A DNA stretch of 64,000 nucleotides from Miscanthus floridulus (Eukaryota > Streptophyta > Magnoliopsida > Poales > Poaceae). Of the stretch, positions 34,772 to 48,476 are shown piece after piece (within the stretch, counting starts at the first letter, position 1; each line of letters starts with the position of its first letter). A program made the position numbers and the translations under genes. Under the pieces are notes generated by a model. It had not been told where the DNA came from. It did no database searches and saw only the letters and a program-made list of their open reading frames with translations. Where the stretch lies: positions 78,819,928 through 78,883,927 of the forward strand of contig NC_089583.1 of assembly GCF_019320115.1 (NCBI RefSeq), written 5' to 3'.

Positions 34772-34778
34772 TATAAAT
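34772..34778 (+). promoter_or_regulatory. TATA box of the ubiquitin-RUB gene
   Basis: CTATAAATCC lies 146-152 bp before the ATG, implying a 5' UTR of about 120 nt with no leader intron. Confidence 0.75.
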
Positions 34779-34896
34779 CCGCCCAACCCGAGTAGAAACC
34801 CAAGAAAGGAAGAAACTCGAAAGAATTTATTTGGCGTTCTTCGGCTTCGTTCTCACGCAATTCGAGTTCAGCGCCGTCTAGTCCCCAGACCCCTAG

Positions 34897-36499
<1,603 letters not shown>

Positions 36500-37293
36500 T
36501 CTAAACCTGATGAAGTAGCAGTCAGATAAACTGTTATGTTGGCTGCGAATTGTGCAGGCCTGGTGATGTGGAACTTGCAAAGAGATAATAACATATATCA
36601 GCTTTGCGCCTGTGCCCAGTGGAAGGGGTTGTCTTCCATGTTATTATCTGATATCTGATTCAACGGAATGGTTCCAGATTTATCTGTCATGGCTTTTACC
36701 CACTGTTATTATTTGAATCTTGTTGCTGTGTTCATCAGTTTTCATACCATGGGTGTGGTTGCATCCGCTAGTACTAAATACGGAAAAAATGATTAACATG
36801 AATCTCGTTCTTTTTTATATAATTATATATATTGTAGTTCCCCACTTATTATTACCTGTTGTTTAGCCATTATACAACCAAAGAGAATGTGATCAGTCCC
36901 CGCACACTGTCTGAACATTCTGTATCTATCAATTCCAGATTCACTTGTCTCATCTTTTGTACTGTTACTATCTCTTTTTTTTTTTTTTGAAGATAAGATT
37001 GATTGATTCGTGATGGCAGTATTGCGTGATGTGATCCTGTTACGAAGTCTAGTGATCTGATAAGGGTTTGTGTTGATTTTTCTTTTTACTTTTGCCACAG
37101 AAACATTTTCAAGAACGCAGGCCCTGGATTTGCTCCCAGTTGAAATTACACTACAGTAAAAGCTACAGCATGGATGATCACATAGAGAACAGCAGATTGA
37201 TCTGCTTACAAAAAGAGGATGAGCAGCAGCTGATTACCTTATGTACAACAACCTAAACCAGAGCTCTAAACTAGAAGAACCAAAAAAAAAAAA
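36500..37293. other. Convergent 3' UTR/intergenic region
   Basis: Contains the 3' UTRs of the ubiquitin-RUB gene (+) and the NPY gene (-), with AT-rich stretches and a poly-T run at 36975-36990. Nothing else is recognised. Confidence 0.5.
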
Positions 37294-40200
37294 CTAAGAA
37301 ACAGAGTACCTCCTGTTCCTAAGAGGGGGAAGAGGGGAGGGCTTCACTTCTGCAGGCTTTGCTGACAACGGTGGGCTCTGCGAGCTACCAGACGTCTCCG
37401 AGCCTTTGCCGCCATGCTCGCCCTGCCCCTTGCTGCTCCATAGCTTGTCCAAGATCCTCCTGGATCGCGATTGCAGCAGGATGCCCCCAATCTGGTCCTT
37501 AAAGCTGTTCCTGCTGCCCCTGTGCTCGCTGATCCGGTGGTGCTGGCTCTCCCTCGCGCTCAGGCTTGTTACCTGCTTACTTAGTGAGTTTGGATGCTTC
37601 GGTATCCGCCTTTCACAGGGATCACATTGATCCTGCATAGGCCGTGCGCAAGCATGTTCTCCATTGTCAATCAGGGCAAGTTCTTTGCTTGAGCTGGCCC
37701 TCAGCTGCTGGAAGAAGAGGACCTGAACCACCAACCGGAGAGGCAGGCGGTCGTTTTGTGTGGCGTGCATGGATGCATCTGTGCTGAGCTTCTTGACATC
37801 CACCAGGCTGCAAATCTTCTTCTTCTCAGATTTATTTATGTCTGGGTGTTCCTGATTAGAAAGAACAAATTTATCATTCATAGTATGAACAATCAAACAA
37901 TGTCAGTAGCAACCATTGAACATCAAGCAACATGCATGAAGTGTTTGCCTTTTTATCTTTTGAACATACCTTGAGATATGCATCGACTGCGTAGTACAGG
38001 CTGTCATGAACAGGCCTGGCCGCTTCTGGCACGGCTGTCGCTAGTTCAACAAACATTGACAATGAAAAGTCTTGATCTGAAGCTACTTCAGACAGGTAGC
38101 CATCAACAAGCTCTCCTACCGACAAAGTGGATTCTTGCTCAAAGTTGAGCTCAATCATCTTTTCATCAGACTTCTCAATGAAACCACCATTATGAGACAG
38201 CGCAGTTCTTGCAACAAATCTCTGGACAAGATTATGCACCAACCGAACATCATATGTACCATCATTAGGCGAAGTAGCAGGCAATAAGAGATCCTTAACA
38301 GTAGCTTTGTGCAACTGGAAGCTGATCCTTCTGATAAGCTCTTCCTTAACGTGCTCCCCACCTCCAACTAGTATAGCCACTTTCAACAGTTTCAAGAGAA
38401 ATCTACAAGAACAACCTGAACTCTTATCAGATGGCAACAACCATATTATTGTCTCGACCAGACATTGATTCCTTCTCATGTAATCCTCGGCAACCAATGC
38501 ATCGTAGGAGTCTGGCAGCCATCTAACTGCATAGGCTTTAAGCGCCTCTCCTATCAATTCAGGTGACATTCTCCCCTTGGATTTGATAGCAACCATGACT
38601 CTCTTGTACAGGTCAACATCCAATTCACACAAGTCCTCAACCCACCAATCTTTGGGAGCTATTGATGGTTTTCCTGCCGACTCGACTATTTCAGCACAAG
38701 TTCCTCCTTTCTTGCTATTATGACTGTATGACCAGGTTACATTGGCAGGATCCACAGATGTCTTTGAAGCGATGGCATCGATACATCTACCCACAACCTT
38801 CAGCTCTTCAGACCATGGTGATACGGCCTTTGTGCTCTGGAGAACAATGATAGAATCCTTCCAGCTACGAAGTATGCTAGAATTTATGAAGACCTCAATT
38901 TTAAATATCAAGTTCCCCTTTTCCATATCTTCAGTCATTTCAAGATACTCCGCTGCACATCTTGCTGCTACAACATTGTGTGGACTGAGGGTGACCACCA
39001 TCCCATAGCAGAACTTGGCACATATTTCAAATGATTTTGCTCCCCCAGGAAGGTCATCTATGCGAACCTCATCAGTTGCCTCCTCAGTGGCCTTAAGAAC
39101 TAATTTTTGAAGCTTGCTGCTCTTGGAAAGGAGGGGAAACTGTATATGACAACCAAATCAAACATAAATATTTCAAACTTATAGTCATCTCTGTAATAGA
39201 AGGCGATAGCCACTCATATATTGTTGCGTATATGAATACTATCCAACACAAAAGTAAAAGCATCCAAAGTAAAACATAAGCGAATTGCAGATAAGATGCA
39301 GCAAGTAATTGGTGGCAGGATTATTTAGTCCCACAGTAACAAAAATTTCCTTCAGTTGAATTTTCAGCTGAACTATTGTCACAGAATGTTTTTCTTTTTT
39401 GAAAGGTCAGTAAAAAGGAACATCTGAAGTAGTATCTGGTAGATAAAGGAAAGAGAGCCCATAAATGTGAGAACGTTCTATTACTAGAGTATGACATATA
39501 ACCCCTCAAAATTGTTTTTTAGGCCAGAAGGCCTCAGGACATGAAGAAATATGTATCTTAAATAGTGCTGACTTAGAAAACCATTGTCATTATTCTAAAA
39601 AAAATGATACAATTCTAAATCAGTGCAATAGCAGAAAATACTGGGCACCGACCTTGTGTAAGTAAAATTTTACTTCACCAACATGCACCACAACATCTGT
39701 TGCAAGGTCAGAGACCACATATCTGCATGCATCAGCAACAAACTGTAAGCAAAAGGCATATTGCAGAATAATACACAGATATATTCCTTATAATAGTCAC
39801 GGAAAGATAAGTAGTTTAGTCAGAATAGAGAGTTCACTTTCAGATTACTCACATCGCTACATCAGTCATGCACAGCAAAACTTTATGAACCTAAGAGTTG
39901 CCAGAGATTAAGACTCCACAGTCAACTTGCATGTCCCACCAATGCATGGCTTTTGATACACCATCAGTAGTCAGGCATATCGACAACAATGTACGCGTAA
40001 AGCTTATCTTAGACTCTAAAGACCTGTCAAAGACCTGAACTACCGGCCAATAATGGAGGCAAACATGCAGTAGCTGTTCAGCCTAGCTTTTCAGCGATGG
40101 TATATTGTTTTTCTCTCACAACAAATCAGCAAACAGTACTTTTCAGCCTGGCTTTTCAGTGAAAGGAACAGGGCCTAATCACTTGACTGTACAGGCCCCT

Positions 40201-41935
40201 TTCCAGTTATTCCAGTTCAGCTAACAAAAGCAACCAAAGGAGTCACTATTGTTGGCCAAAGGCGTCATTAGAGTTGGTAAACAGCACACGCGCGCAATGG
40301 GTTAGACACTAAGATCCAAAATCTCTCATGTTTGGTTGAGCTTAACACCAACCCTTTCCCCCACATACGGAGAATCTGGATGGCCCAAACTGAGATCTTG
40401 TAATTCCTTCGTGCGGTTAACCAACCACAAAAGCATATCACCACAAGATCCAACACGAAAGTGCCACTTACTACTGCCACTTTGCACTCATCAGTGGTGC
40501 AAAAATACTACTGGATTGTTTCAAAAGATAAGTTGGTGACTAAGCAACTTGCGGTGGATTCTTTAACTGAAGGAAAAGTGAACGCTGATCAATGATTAGG
40601 AAGATGGTGAGATGACCATCGTTTTCAACTTTCCTTAACAATAAACTAGTCCAGCTAACTTTACCAAGTTGCCCAGATCAAACAGCAAGACGTAGTGGTA
40701 TCTACCATATAATAACACAAGAGTAAAGCATAATGCTTCTACCCCTCAGATCTGACCTACACTAGCCACAAAAGAGCAGATAAAGCAAGTACAAATTCAG
40801 ATAAAAAAGCCTACAACAAAGCCATACTTTGTAGCCAGGAAATAAAATAGAACAATCCGATTCAAACGCAAGCACAGCACTAACGGACACCAAGAAACCT
40901 GTTATAAACAAGAACAGTGATGAAAATAAACTAGGTTTCAGCTCAATGACCCAATGATGAATCGCATCTCGACGAGAATAATTTTTTAATCAGAGAATTG
41001 CCCATCACTGTAAAACAAATCGCTGAACAGCTAGCAAGTAGTATGACGACAAGGGGATGGACACAAACAACTAATCCCAAGAGAAACAAAGAATGCCAGC
41101 GCGAAATTTTGCAAAAAAAAAAAATAAATACATAGATCTAGTTCAGAAAAATCGCAGCATACAACAGATAAATAGAATGCAGAGAATACTCCCAACCCCC
41201 AACTCCAAAAAAAAACACGTGGAAACTGGTAAGAAAATAGCAATACAGCATTGTTATAGTCCGTTCAAGCGGCGGGTTCAGACGAATGAATGAAAAAGGT
41301 CAAAGCTTTTGGAGGAAACGGTAAGTACGAACGAATTTGGTGGTATTGGCAATAAAAAAAAAGAGTATGTGGGAGTATGTAACCCCAAAAAAAAATCCAA
41401 GTACAATGTCACGTCGAAATCAAGGAACGAGGCACGAAAGGACAAAAGAGTTGGTTATTCTGAAACCAAAGCAGGACAGTCCGGTTTCGAACCACCCCCC
41501 ATGTTAGCACCCGCCGCCTTCACCATCATCTCACAAAACAGAGATGTTCTTCTAGTTTCTCGAAAGGAATCCCTCCAAATGAGTAGATGGGAAATAAAAG
41601 AGATGAGTTTTTGGCGCCACCCCTATATAATCGAGTGAACAGTACTGTTGCATCATTCGACCGAGCAGGTTCGTTCTTAATCAGCAGGACGCGAGCGTCC
41701 GACAGAGAAAAGCACAGATTTTTTTTTACAAGATCGAGAAGATGCGGCGATCCTAGGGAGCAGCGTTGGGTAGACGCCATAGAACATACATGGAAGGCAG
41801 CAAAGATCACCGCACTGAGCCTGACTGCCTGAAAAGTATGAGAGGGGAGAAGAGAAAGGAGGTGTGTGCTCACCGGACGTCGGCGCCGTCGGACTGGAAG
41901 GCATCGGGCTTGGAGCCCAGCTTCATGAACTTCAT
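37294..41935 (-). CDS. NPY: BTB/POZ-NPH3 domain protein, NPY clade, four exons
   Basis: Exons on the minus strand are 41935-41874, 39722-39653, 39139-37970 and 37851-37294 (62 + 70 + 1170 + 558 = 1860 nt, 619 residues), with consistent phases and GT-AG introns. The N-terminus [20 protein letters not shown] followed by [20 protein letters not shown] is characteristic of NPY proteins. A BTB fold covers about residues 25-115. The NPH3 domain spans about 209-468 ([37 protein letters not shown]). It ends with the conserved [18 protein letters not shown] at about 470-487. A basic, Ser-rich tail closes the protein. NPY proteins act with AGC kinases in auxin-dependent organogenesis and PIN polarity; BTB-NPH3 proteins can serve as CUL3 adaptors. 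Intron 1 is about 2.15 kb and holds a MITE. No lesion is seen. Confidence 0.95.
40074..40175. mobile_element. Short hAT-like MITE, copy 5, in NPY intron 1
   Basis: CTGTTCAGCCTAGCTTTTCA opens it, TTTTTCTCTCACAACAAATC is central and GGCTTTTCAGTGAAAGGAAC closes it. Confidence 0.65.
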
Positions 41936-42289
41936 CCTGCCTGCTCCCCTCTGTTTCCCCGGCCGGCCGGCTGGCTCCCGCGCGCCTTTCTCCTTCCTTT
42001 TCCTCTCAGAACCGTGCTCCCATGCACCGCGCACCGCGGCACGAGAAAGCAACCAAGCAGCCGGGAGCTTTGCAGTGCCGCTGCTGCTGCTCCAACGAAG
42101 AAGAGGAGGTTGGTGAGTGGGATTGAACGCGGCAATGAAGGGAGAGCGGAGCGGGGCGCGCTGGGACTCGCTTGAAGGAGGAACGGCGAGCGAGGAGCAG
42201 GAAGGAGGAAGGAGGCGGGCAGGCCAATGATGCCGTGGCGTGTGAGTGATGGGATATTATTAAACTCCCCTCTCTCTGGCTCTCTCGAT

Positions 42290-42362
42290 CGCTCCGTCTC
42301 TGGTCTCTGCACCGCACCCAACTCTCTCTCTTTCTCTCTCTCTCCCTCTGCTGCTCTCTGGC
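42290..42362 (-). promoter_or_regulatory. GA-rich (CT on +) tract in the NPY 5' region
   Basis: CTCTCTCTTTCTCTCTCTCT-type sequence lies 350-430 bp upstream of the NPY ATG. On the coding strand it is (GA)n, a frequent feature of plant 5' leaders and GAGA-type core promoters. Confidence 0.5.
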
Positions 42363-42534
42363 CTCCGCCTGCCAAAGCCGCCCTTCTCGTTGCTTGTTGC
42401 AATGTCAATACGGCATCTCCCTCCCTCCCTGCCCCTCTGGTCTCTGCCCAGAGCCCCAGGCTGTGCTGTGGCGTACGAGTAGCCTTTTTTGCCCTCCCTA
42501 TACGGCTGTGCCTCCCCTCCCCTGCGCACCTCTT

Positions 42535-43200
42535 TGAGACTTTTCCTGTGTGCTATTATAAAATATCGTAATTTTCTGTGTGCCTCTAAAAAAAATTCAG
42601 CGGTCTTCAGCGCCACTACTCCAACTTTTTCGTGTCCTCCATGCCACTTCCGTCAGTTTAGACTCTAACGCCATCAAACTGCAGGTGTGAAAAGACAAAA
42701 ATGCCCTTAAGTTCAAATATGTTATTAATTTTTTTTGAGCATCTTAACGACTTCAAATGAAAAAACTCAAAACTAGAAAGTTGTAGATCTCGTCGACATC
42801 TATAATTTTCATATAAAAATTATTTTCATTTAATTCCGCAAAAAAATATGATTTGATATGATTAATATATCTTAGAAAAATCATATTATTTTTTTGCGGA
42901 ATTAAATGAAAAAAAAAATTATATGAAAATTATAGATCTCGACAAGATCTACAACTTTCTAGTTTTTAGTTTTTTTATTTGAAGTCGTTAAGATGCTCAA
43001 AAAAAATTAATAACATATTTAAACTTAAGGGCATTTTCGTCTTTTCACACCTGCAGTTTGATGGCGTTAGAGCCTAAACTGACGGAAGTGGAATGGAGGA
43101 CATGAAAAAGTTGGAGTAGTGACGCTGAAGACCGCTGAATTTTTTTAGGGACACATAGAGGATTACGATCTTTTATAATGGCACACATGGAAAAATCTCC
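42535..43200. mobile_element. About 660-bp foldback (hairpin) MITE upstream of NPY
   Basis: Nearly the entire element is an inverted repeat. The left arm (about 42540-42865) contains TCAGCGGTCTTCAGCG, CTGCAGGTGTGAAAAGAC and AGTTGTAGATCTCGTCGA. The right arm (about 42875-43195) carries each of these in inverse order. Only scattered mismatches separate the arms, so a transcript would fold into a stem of about 300 bp. It starts about 600 bp upstream of the NPY start codon. TSDs could not be fixed, so the superfamily is unassigned. Confidence 0.82.
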
Positions 43201-43265
43201 ACCTCTTTTTCTTCACTTCAACGGTCTGCTCTGCGAACAGAACCCATTTCGCCGTGGCAGTGGTT

Positions 43266-43590
43266 AGCAGGTGTTCGGATCCGGCTGGAGGTGTATCGGT
43301 AGAAGGTTGTTTTGGGTATTTGATACTAATAAAAAATAAATTACATAATCCGTCTGTACTCCACGAGACGAATTTTTAAGCCTAATTAATCCATCATTAG
43401 CATATATTTACTGTAGCAAAACATGGTCAAATCATGGACTAATTAGGCTTAAAAGATTTGTCTCGTAAATTAGTCGCAAACTATGTAATTAGTTTCATAA
43501 TTAGTCTATATTTAATACTCCATGCATGTGTCCAAACATCCGATCGAATAGTGACTAAAATTTAGGAGGGGGCAACTAAACATCCCCTTA
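43266..43590. mobile_element. About 320-bp MITE with long inverted repeat
   Basis: GTGTTCGGATCCGGCT at the left pairs loosely with the right end (CCAAACATCCGATCGAATAG). Inner segments such as AAGCCTAATTAATCCATCAT (43379-43398) and ACTAATTAGGCTTAAAAGAT (43438-43457) are inverted relatives, with CACGAGACGAATTTTTAAGC beside them. This is a widespread grass MITE type. Confidence 0.6.
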
Positions 43591-43632
43591 CTCCACAGTT
43601 AGCCGGTCTAATTGCGTTGCGAGCTTACCGCA

Positions 43633-43738
43633 TGTTCGTTTGGCTGATTCGTATTATTATTGGTTCATAAAAAAGTACTGCTAGCTAGTTTGCGTGAGAG
43701 AAAAATACTATTCTGACTGAGCCACAGCCAAACGAACC
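43633..43738. mobile_element. Short hAT-like MITE, copy 6 (best-preserved ends)
   Basis: Perfect terminal inverted repeat GTTCGTTTGGCTG / CAGCCAAACGAAC, with a central GCGTGAGAGAAAAATACT. Confidence 0.75.
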
Positions 43739-44232
43739 GGCTGTTAATCGTTTCTCTTTTCGCATTGCCTCCAGCTTTATTAATAGAGAACATTTCAGGG
43801 TGCGCGGTGGCCGGTGGGTGGTGCCATCCGTGACTGTTTGTGTCTCTGTGGGTGCATTGCAGTGGGAGCCTTCGCACTTCACACAGCATACGTCCCCTTT
43901 CTGTGTGCGCCATGTTTTTTTTTTCTCTCCCTGACTGATGAAGAGAATTTTGAGGCCGAGGCAGTGACGTCGTACTCGTACCGCAATATCCTCCTCTCCC
44001 CCTAACCCCTCACAAACTAGACTCTCTTCTAGAAGGTTTCTCCAAGTTCTCAACATTGCTAATCATTCTGAGAAGATGCGAAATCTCTCTCCTTTTCGGG
44101 GGGCCTTTATTAGAATGCAAGGTTCATTTTATGCTTTCTATATTTTCCTGTGAGAATAAATTGATTTCGAGGTTAAAATTTCTTACGCAATTTCTGTGAA
44201 ACACTCGCGGTTCGTTACATCAGACATTGGCC

Positions 44233-44329
44233 TCGTTCGGCTTGCTGAATCTTAGCTGAAAAACACTGTTCTAACTAAAATGTTGTGAGAGAAAAACATT
44301 GTTCCAGTTGAAAAAAGAAGCCGAACATG
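44233..44329. mobile_element. Short hAT-like MITE, copy 7
   Basis: CTCGTTCGGCTTGCTGAATC and GAAGCCGAACATG are the inverted ends; TTGTGAGAGAAAAACATTGT is central. 43739-44232 and 44330-44700 contain no supported gene. Confidence 0.7.
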
Positions 44330-44694
44330 GTGAATATGGAGTAAGACGAACGGGGCAAATGGCCATTGTTCCTCGCGGTGCCTAGCTAACGTATCGAGAC
44401 AGAAGAAACCTGCAAGTTTCTCACGAAATTCCGCTAGTGAAGTTGGTTGGTGAACCGATCCGGAGTGAGCGGACGACACCGCACATAAATCAGCTAGTGG
44501 GAGTGGGCACTGGCCACTGGGCAAGTGGGCAGCCATGTCAAACTGACGACCAGATTTACAAAGCTATATAGTACTGTACAAGACGACGTCACTTCCGCCA
44601 AGAACTCCATCTCCATCTGGAGTCCTGGTCAATTGTATCGTACGTACTAGACGTACGTAGATGCAATTGAAAACAGAGCTCTTCGCTGGAACTG

Positions 44695-44700
<6 letters not shown>

Positions 44701-44769
<69 letters not shown>
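44701..44769. repeat. (TA)n microsatellite
   Basis: About 70 bp of AT repeat followed by ACACAC and a C run. A separate (TTA)n tract lies at 44818-44837. ORFs read through it are artefacts. Confidence 0.97.
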
Positions 44770-44776
<7 letters not shown>

Positions 44777-44879
44777 CCCCCCCGCTCGGTGAGACCGATT
44801 CGGCGATTCATCATTTCTTTATTATTATTATTATTACAGGTTTTTGCTAACTCAATATACAGATGGATCATGCATGCAT

Positions 44880-45480
44880 GGAGTCAAAATAAATCCATTC
44901 TCAGCCTTTTGCCTCCTCATTAGACTTATATAGACGATAAAGTTTCGTGGCCATGGAAAAGGGCTCAGGCATCCTCTTTTTTCACACATTTCCTATATTT
45001 CAGTCGCCTAGTTTTGGGGCAACGTTCAGGCGACGCGACTTCCTCCTCCTTGCGTGACTTCCTTCTTCCGCTGCGCGTCTTCCTTCTCTCCTGCGTGGCG
45101 TGGATAGGTGGTGGCGGCGGCGGCGGCGGGCTTTCAGAGATCTCTAACGACCTTAGAAAAAGGAGGGACCCGGAGGAGGTCGACCGACCAGGAGGTTGAG
45201 ACGACGGGAGGGCGGCGTTAGGGTTATGGCGGCGGAGGAAGCGATTGGGTCAGGTCGGGGCGGGGGCGACCATGGCCATGGTGGCGGTGGGAGGGGGAGG
45301 GGAAAAAGGAGGTCGCCATGGGCCCGCTAATCTCTGACGAGACCCTACCGCACCACGGTGGGGCGGTGGGCAGTGGGCGACGGCTAGTACGGACGCGAGG
45401 AGGAAGAGAAACAATGCGGACACAAGGAAGAATATGAATAGTGTGCGATCTAATTTGGAGTGCTCATTTCATATCCAAGG
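44880..45480. other. GC-rich, G-rich unrecognised region
   Basis: GGCGGCGGCGGCGGCGG at 45115-45130 and long G-rich runs on the plus strand. Short ORFs show only Gly/Arg/Pro bias. No gene is supported. Confidence 0.4.
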
Positions 45481-45784
45481 GTTTTCGACCGTCGCCTGAA
45501 AAGAACACAAAAAACAGACGCACGAAGAATAGCAATTCCCTTTTTTTCTACCTTACCTTTAAAGACCCGCAGTTGCTGCCAGATTTTGCAAGGTAACCGA
45601 CCTTTAGTAGCGTACAACCATTGTGATGACTGATGAGTACATATTCTAGAATTCACCCCATCAACTGCATATAACGAAAAGCTTTCTTGCACGGGCCTAT
45701 GGATGCCCTAGAAAACTTGCGGGTTAATCCAACGAAGCCGGGCGGCCAGATGCATCTCACCTTAATTTAAGCTCGAGGCGATCG

Positions 45785-46720
45785 ATGGCGGAGGGCACGT
45801 CACGCTCCGATCCAGGATGGGCTCTGACAAGGATACGGAGGCGAGGGAGAGGATCACCTGAAAACAATAGGTTAACCAAAAAGATTAGGCGCAAAAGGCA
45901 GCATGATCCTCGATTTAATTCTATTCTATTTGCATCCGCGACCGTCCTCTCTCCTATCCTAGCTAGTTAGGCCCATGCATGGCAATGGAAGAAGTCGCCC
46001 GGCCGACCTAGCTCGATCGCGCATCTCATCACGCCCCCCTCGCCGCCGCCTCCACCACCACCTTTCTGCATGCGCGACGACCCTGCACCTGCAGCTTATG
46101 CCTTTCTCGCTCGCCGTCGACGGCCGCCGACGCGCGTGCTGCCGACGCGCGCGGCGAAAGCAGCTGCTGCCTGCAGTCACTCGCTCACCCAACGCCCCAG
46201 ACGGGAGCCGGTGGCGACCACACGCGCTGCAAGAAGTCTGCAACTGCATGCATGCATGTCGACGGCATGGTCCGCAACAACTGCGAGACGTACGACGACG
46301 ATCCGTGTGGGCACGGGGCGAGCCGTACGTACATATACTACGTGCCGATGGATCTGTTTTTGTCTCGTTTCCTTCGTTCATGGATCTGCATGATGATGAT
46401 GTATCGTTCGAGCGAGATTTCGCGCGTGGGCACAATCAGTGTGGTTGGTGATCGACGACGGATCCTGCCCAATTCATGCATACACACACGATCCGGTGCG
46501 CTGGGCACGCACGGTCGTCAGGTCAATTCGAATTCGAGGTGGCCGCCGCGGGACGGACGGGCGGGCTTTGTTAATTAATCTTAGAAGAGGCGGGGGAGAA
46601 TCTGGGTCAAACGACGAAGGACGGGCCGAGGCTAGGGCTGGTGAAGATCGAAGAACTTTGTGGCAAAATAAACTAATCTGCGCTGGTACCGGCTTTGCCA
46701 AGAGGTACCATTTTTAGATG
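45785..46720. other. Overlapping unrecognised ORFs, possible gene fragment
   Basis: Two overlapping 158-codon ORFs (45975-46451 + and 45959-46435 -) and several shorter ones lie in GC-rich DNA. None has a motif I recognise; Arg, Ser and Cys are high on both strands, which argues for composition rather than selection. A short real exon cannot be excluded. Confidence 0.25.
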
Positions 46721-47109
46721 CCGATACTCTACCGCATGCAGATCGAGGTATCTCTCTCTATGCATGCATACGCATGGGACTGGTTGATGGGTGTGTACTG
46801 TAACACATGCACAACGCTGTGGTGGAGTCAACTCATGCATGGTGCGTGCGCTCTCTGATTCTTTTTTACACCTCGGATTAGCTTTGTCTTCAAACCAACC
46901 ATTTACATCTTTAATTATCAATTTTAAGAAACTCATATAGTTTTACAATGTATACACGTCATAGATCATGAAATTATTTGCCACAGCAAATCTAAAAACA
47001 TAAATCTTATGTTTTAACATATACAGTTTTTTTTAAATAATGATCAAAGTTAGAAATGCTTGGCTTAGGACAAAACTAATACGATATGTAAAAAAATAGA
47101 GTGAGTATT

Positions 47110-47345
47110 AGAGCATCCGGCCTCAACAAATAGAGTCAACTTGTTAGCTCATATATGAACTTAAAAAAGATAAAAATAATATAACCCGACATACTGGTAT
47201 AGAAAAACATGTGGAGCATAAACACATGAATCATAGGAAAGTGTATAAGTTTAGCTCTTTGTGAAGAGCTAGCTAATCATACTCTCTCCTTACTGAATAA
47301 AATAATCTATATATATGAGACAGCTATTTTAACACTGTTGGAGCT
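47110..47345. mobile_element. Possible MITE with 'AGAGCAT..CAACAA' ends
   Basis: AGAGCATCCGGCCTCAACAA at the left and TGTTGGAGCTACCCTTA at the right are weak inverted counterparts, resembling the common grass GAGCATCTCCAACA type. The interior is AT-rich. Confidence 0.4.
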
Positions 47346-47577
47346 ACCCTTAACGCGTTACAATGAAGCTGAACTGCATCTCGTGGAACGGTTTGCAGGA
47401 ATTTTACATAAATTATATTATTATACAAAAAAAAAGTATAAGAATAAAAATGCATAAATCAGAATTTTTCTACATTCCAAAGGGGCCGTGACCTTTTAGA
47501 CACCAAGGGTAGGTTGCCTACATTTTATAGATAATATACAACTTCTCTCTATCTCAAGCGTGTGACATGTACCAAGG

Positions 47578-47886
47578 GGCTATTTGGGAGAGCTCCAGCT
47601 TAAGCTTCTCCGAAGAGAATCACTCCAAACTAGTCAAACCCTCAAAATGCTAACTAATTCAGGTGGGGATCAGTAGAGAATCACTTCTCCATTTACACTA
47701 GAAGCTGGGAGTAAAAAAACTGCTTCGTCCTTCTCCCTGTTATATTTTGGTAGGGATCGGCAGAGAATCAATTCTTATCAACTCCCCACCTTGCTCCCTC
47801 ATAGGAATCCAATGGAATTACTCCATCGAAGAATCAAGGAGCAGAGCTAAAGAATCAGGGAGCGAAGCTCTTCCAAACGGGTCCCA
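47578..47886. mobile_element. About 310-bp MITE
   Basis: GCTATTTGGGAGAGCTCCAG at the left inversely matches GAAGCTCTTCCAAACGGGTC at the right. Inner AGAGAATCACTCCA and TCCATCGAAGAATC blocks add further pairing. Non-coding. Confidence 0.6.
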
Positions 47887-47955
47887 AAATACGGAGGGAG
47901 TAAGATATAGATGTTACTAGACTCACCATAGAAATATTTTTATTAGTATACAAAA

Positions 47956-48210
47956 CACTACTACAGAATGGACTTGTTGTCCCGGACGGTAACAGCCTTT
48001 AGTCCCGGTTACCGCGCCGGGACAACGATCCCGGGACTAAAGGTGGAACCTTCAGTCCCGGGTCATCGAGCCGGGACTAAAGGCCCTCCAGCCGAGCGAA
48101 CCTGGCGCACCCTTTAGTCCTGGTTCCCGGTTGGTAACACCAACCGGGACTAACGGTTCACCCTTTAGTCCCGGTTGGTAACCCCAACCGGGACTAAAAG
48201 TTCCTTTTCT
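47956..48210. repeat. CACTA transposon terminus: TIR plus subterminal repeats
   Basis: CACTACTACAGAATGGAC opens the element at 47956. It is followed by five to six direct and inverted copies of TTTAGTCCCGGTTGGTAAC/ACCAACCGGGACTAAA. Such arrays are the transposase-binding region in CACTA (En/Spm) elements. Confidence 0.85.
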
Positions 48211-48476
48211 TTTTCTTTTTTTTTTGTTTAATTTGTTTTTAGTTCAGTTACACGTATTTGTTTAATATATAATATGTTTTTATGTACGTATTCTACGCTG
48301 CTAATATAAATACACGCATGCGTATAATTACATCTAATTCTCATCTTGAGCATTATTATATTCGAATAAAGTATGAAACTATATATATTATAGATATATA
48401 TATATGTATATATACAACACTTTCATAATCTTGTTCTCGAAAATAATGATATCAATAAACATTTAATTTACATCAT

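Noticed and set aside
45959..46451. Paired 158-codon ORFs on both strands as a possible gene
   Set aside because: No recognised motif, mirrored ORFs on opposite strands and GC bias; kept only as an unassigned region.
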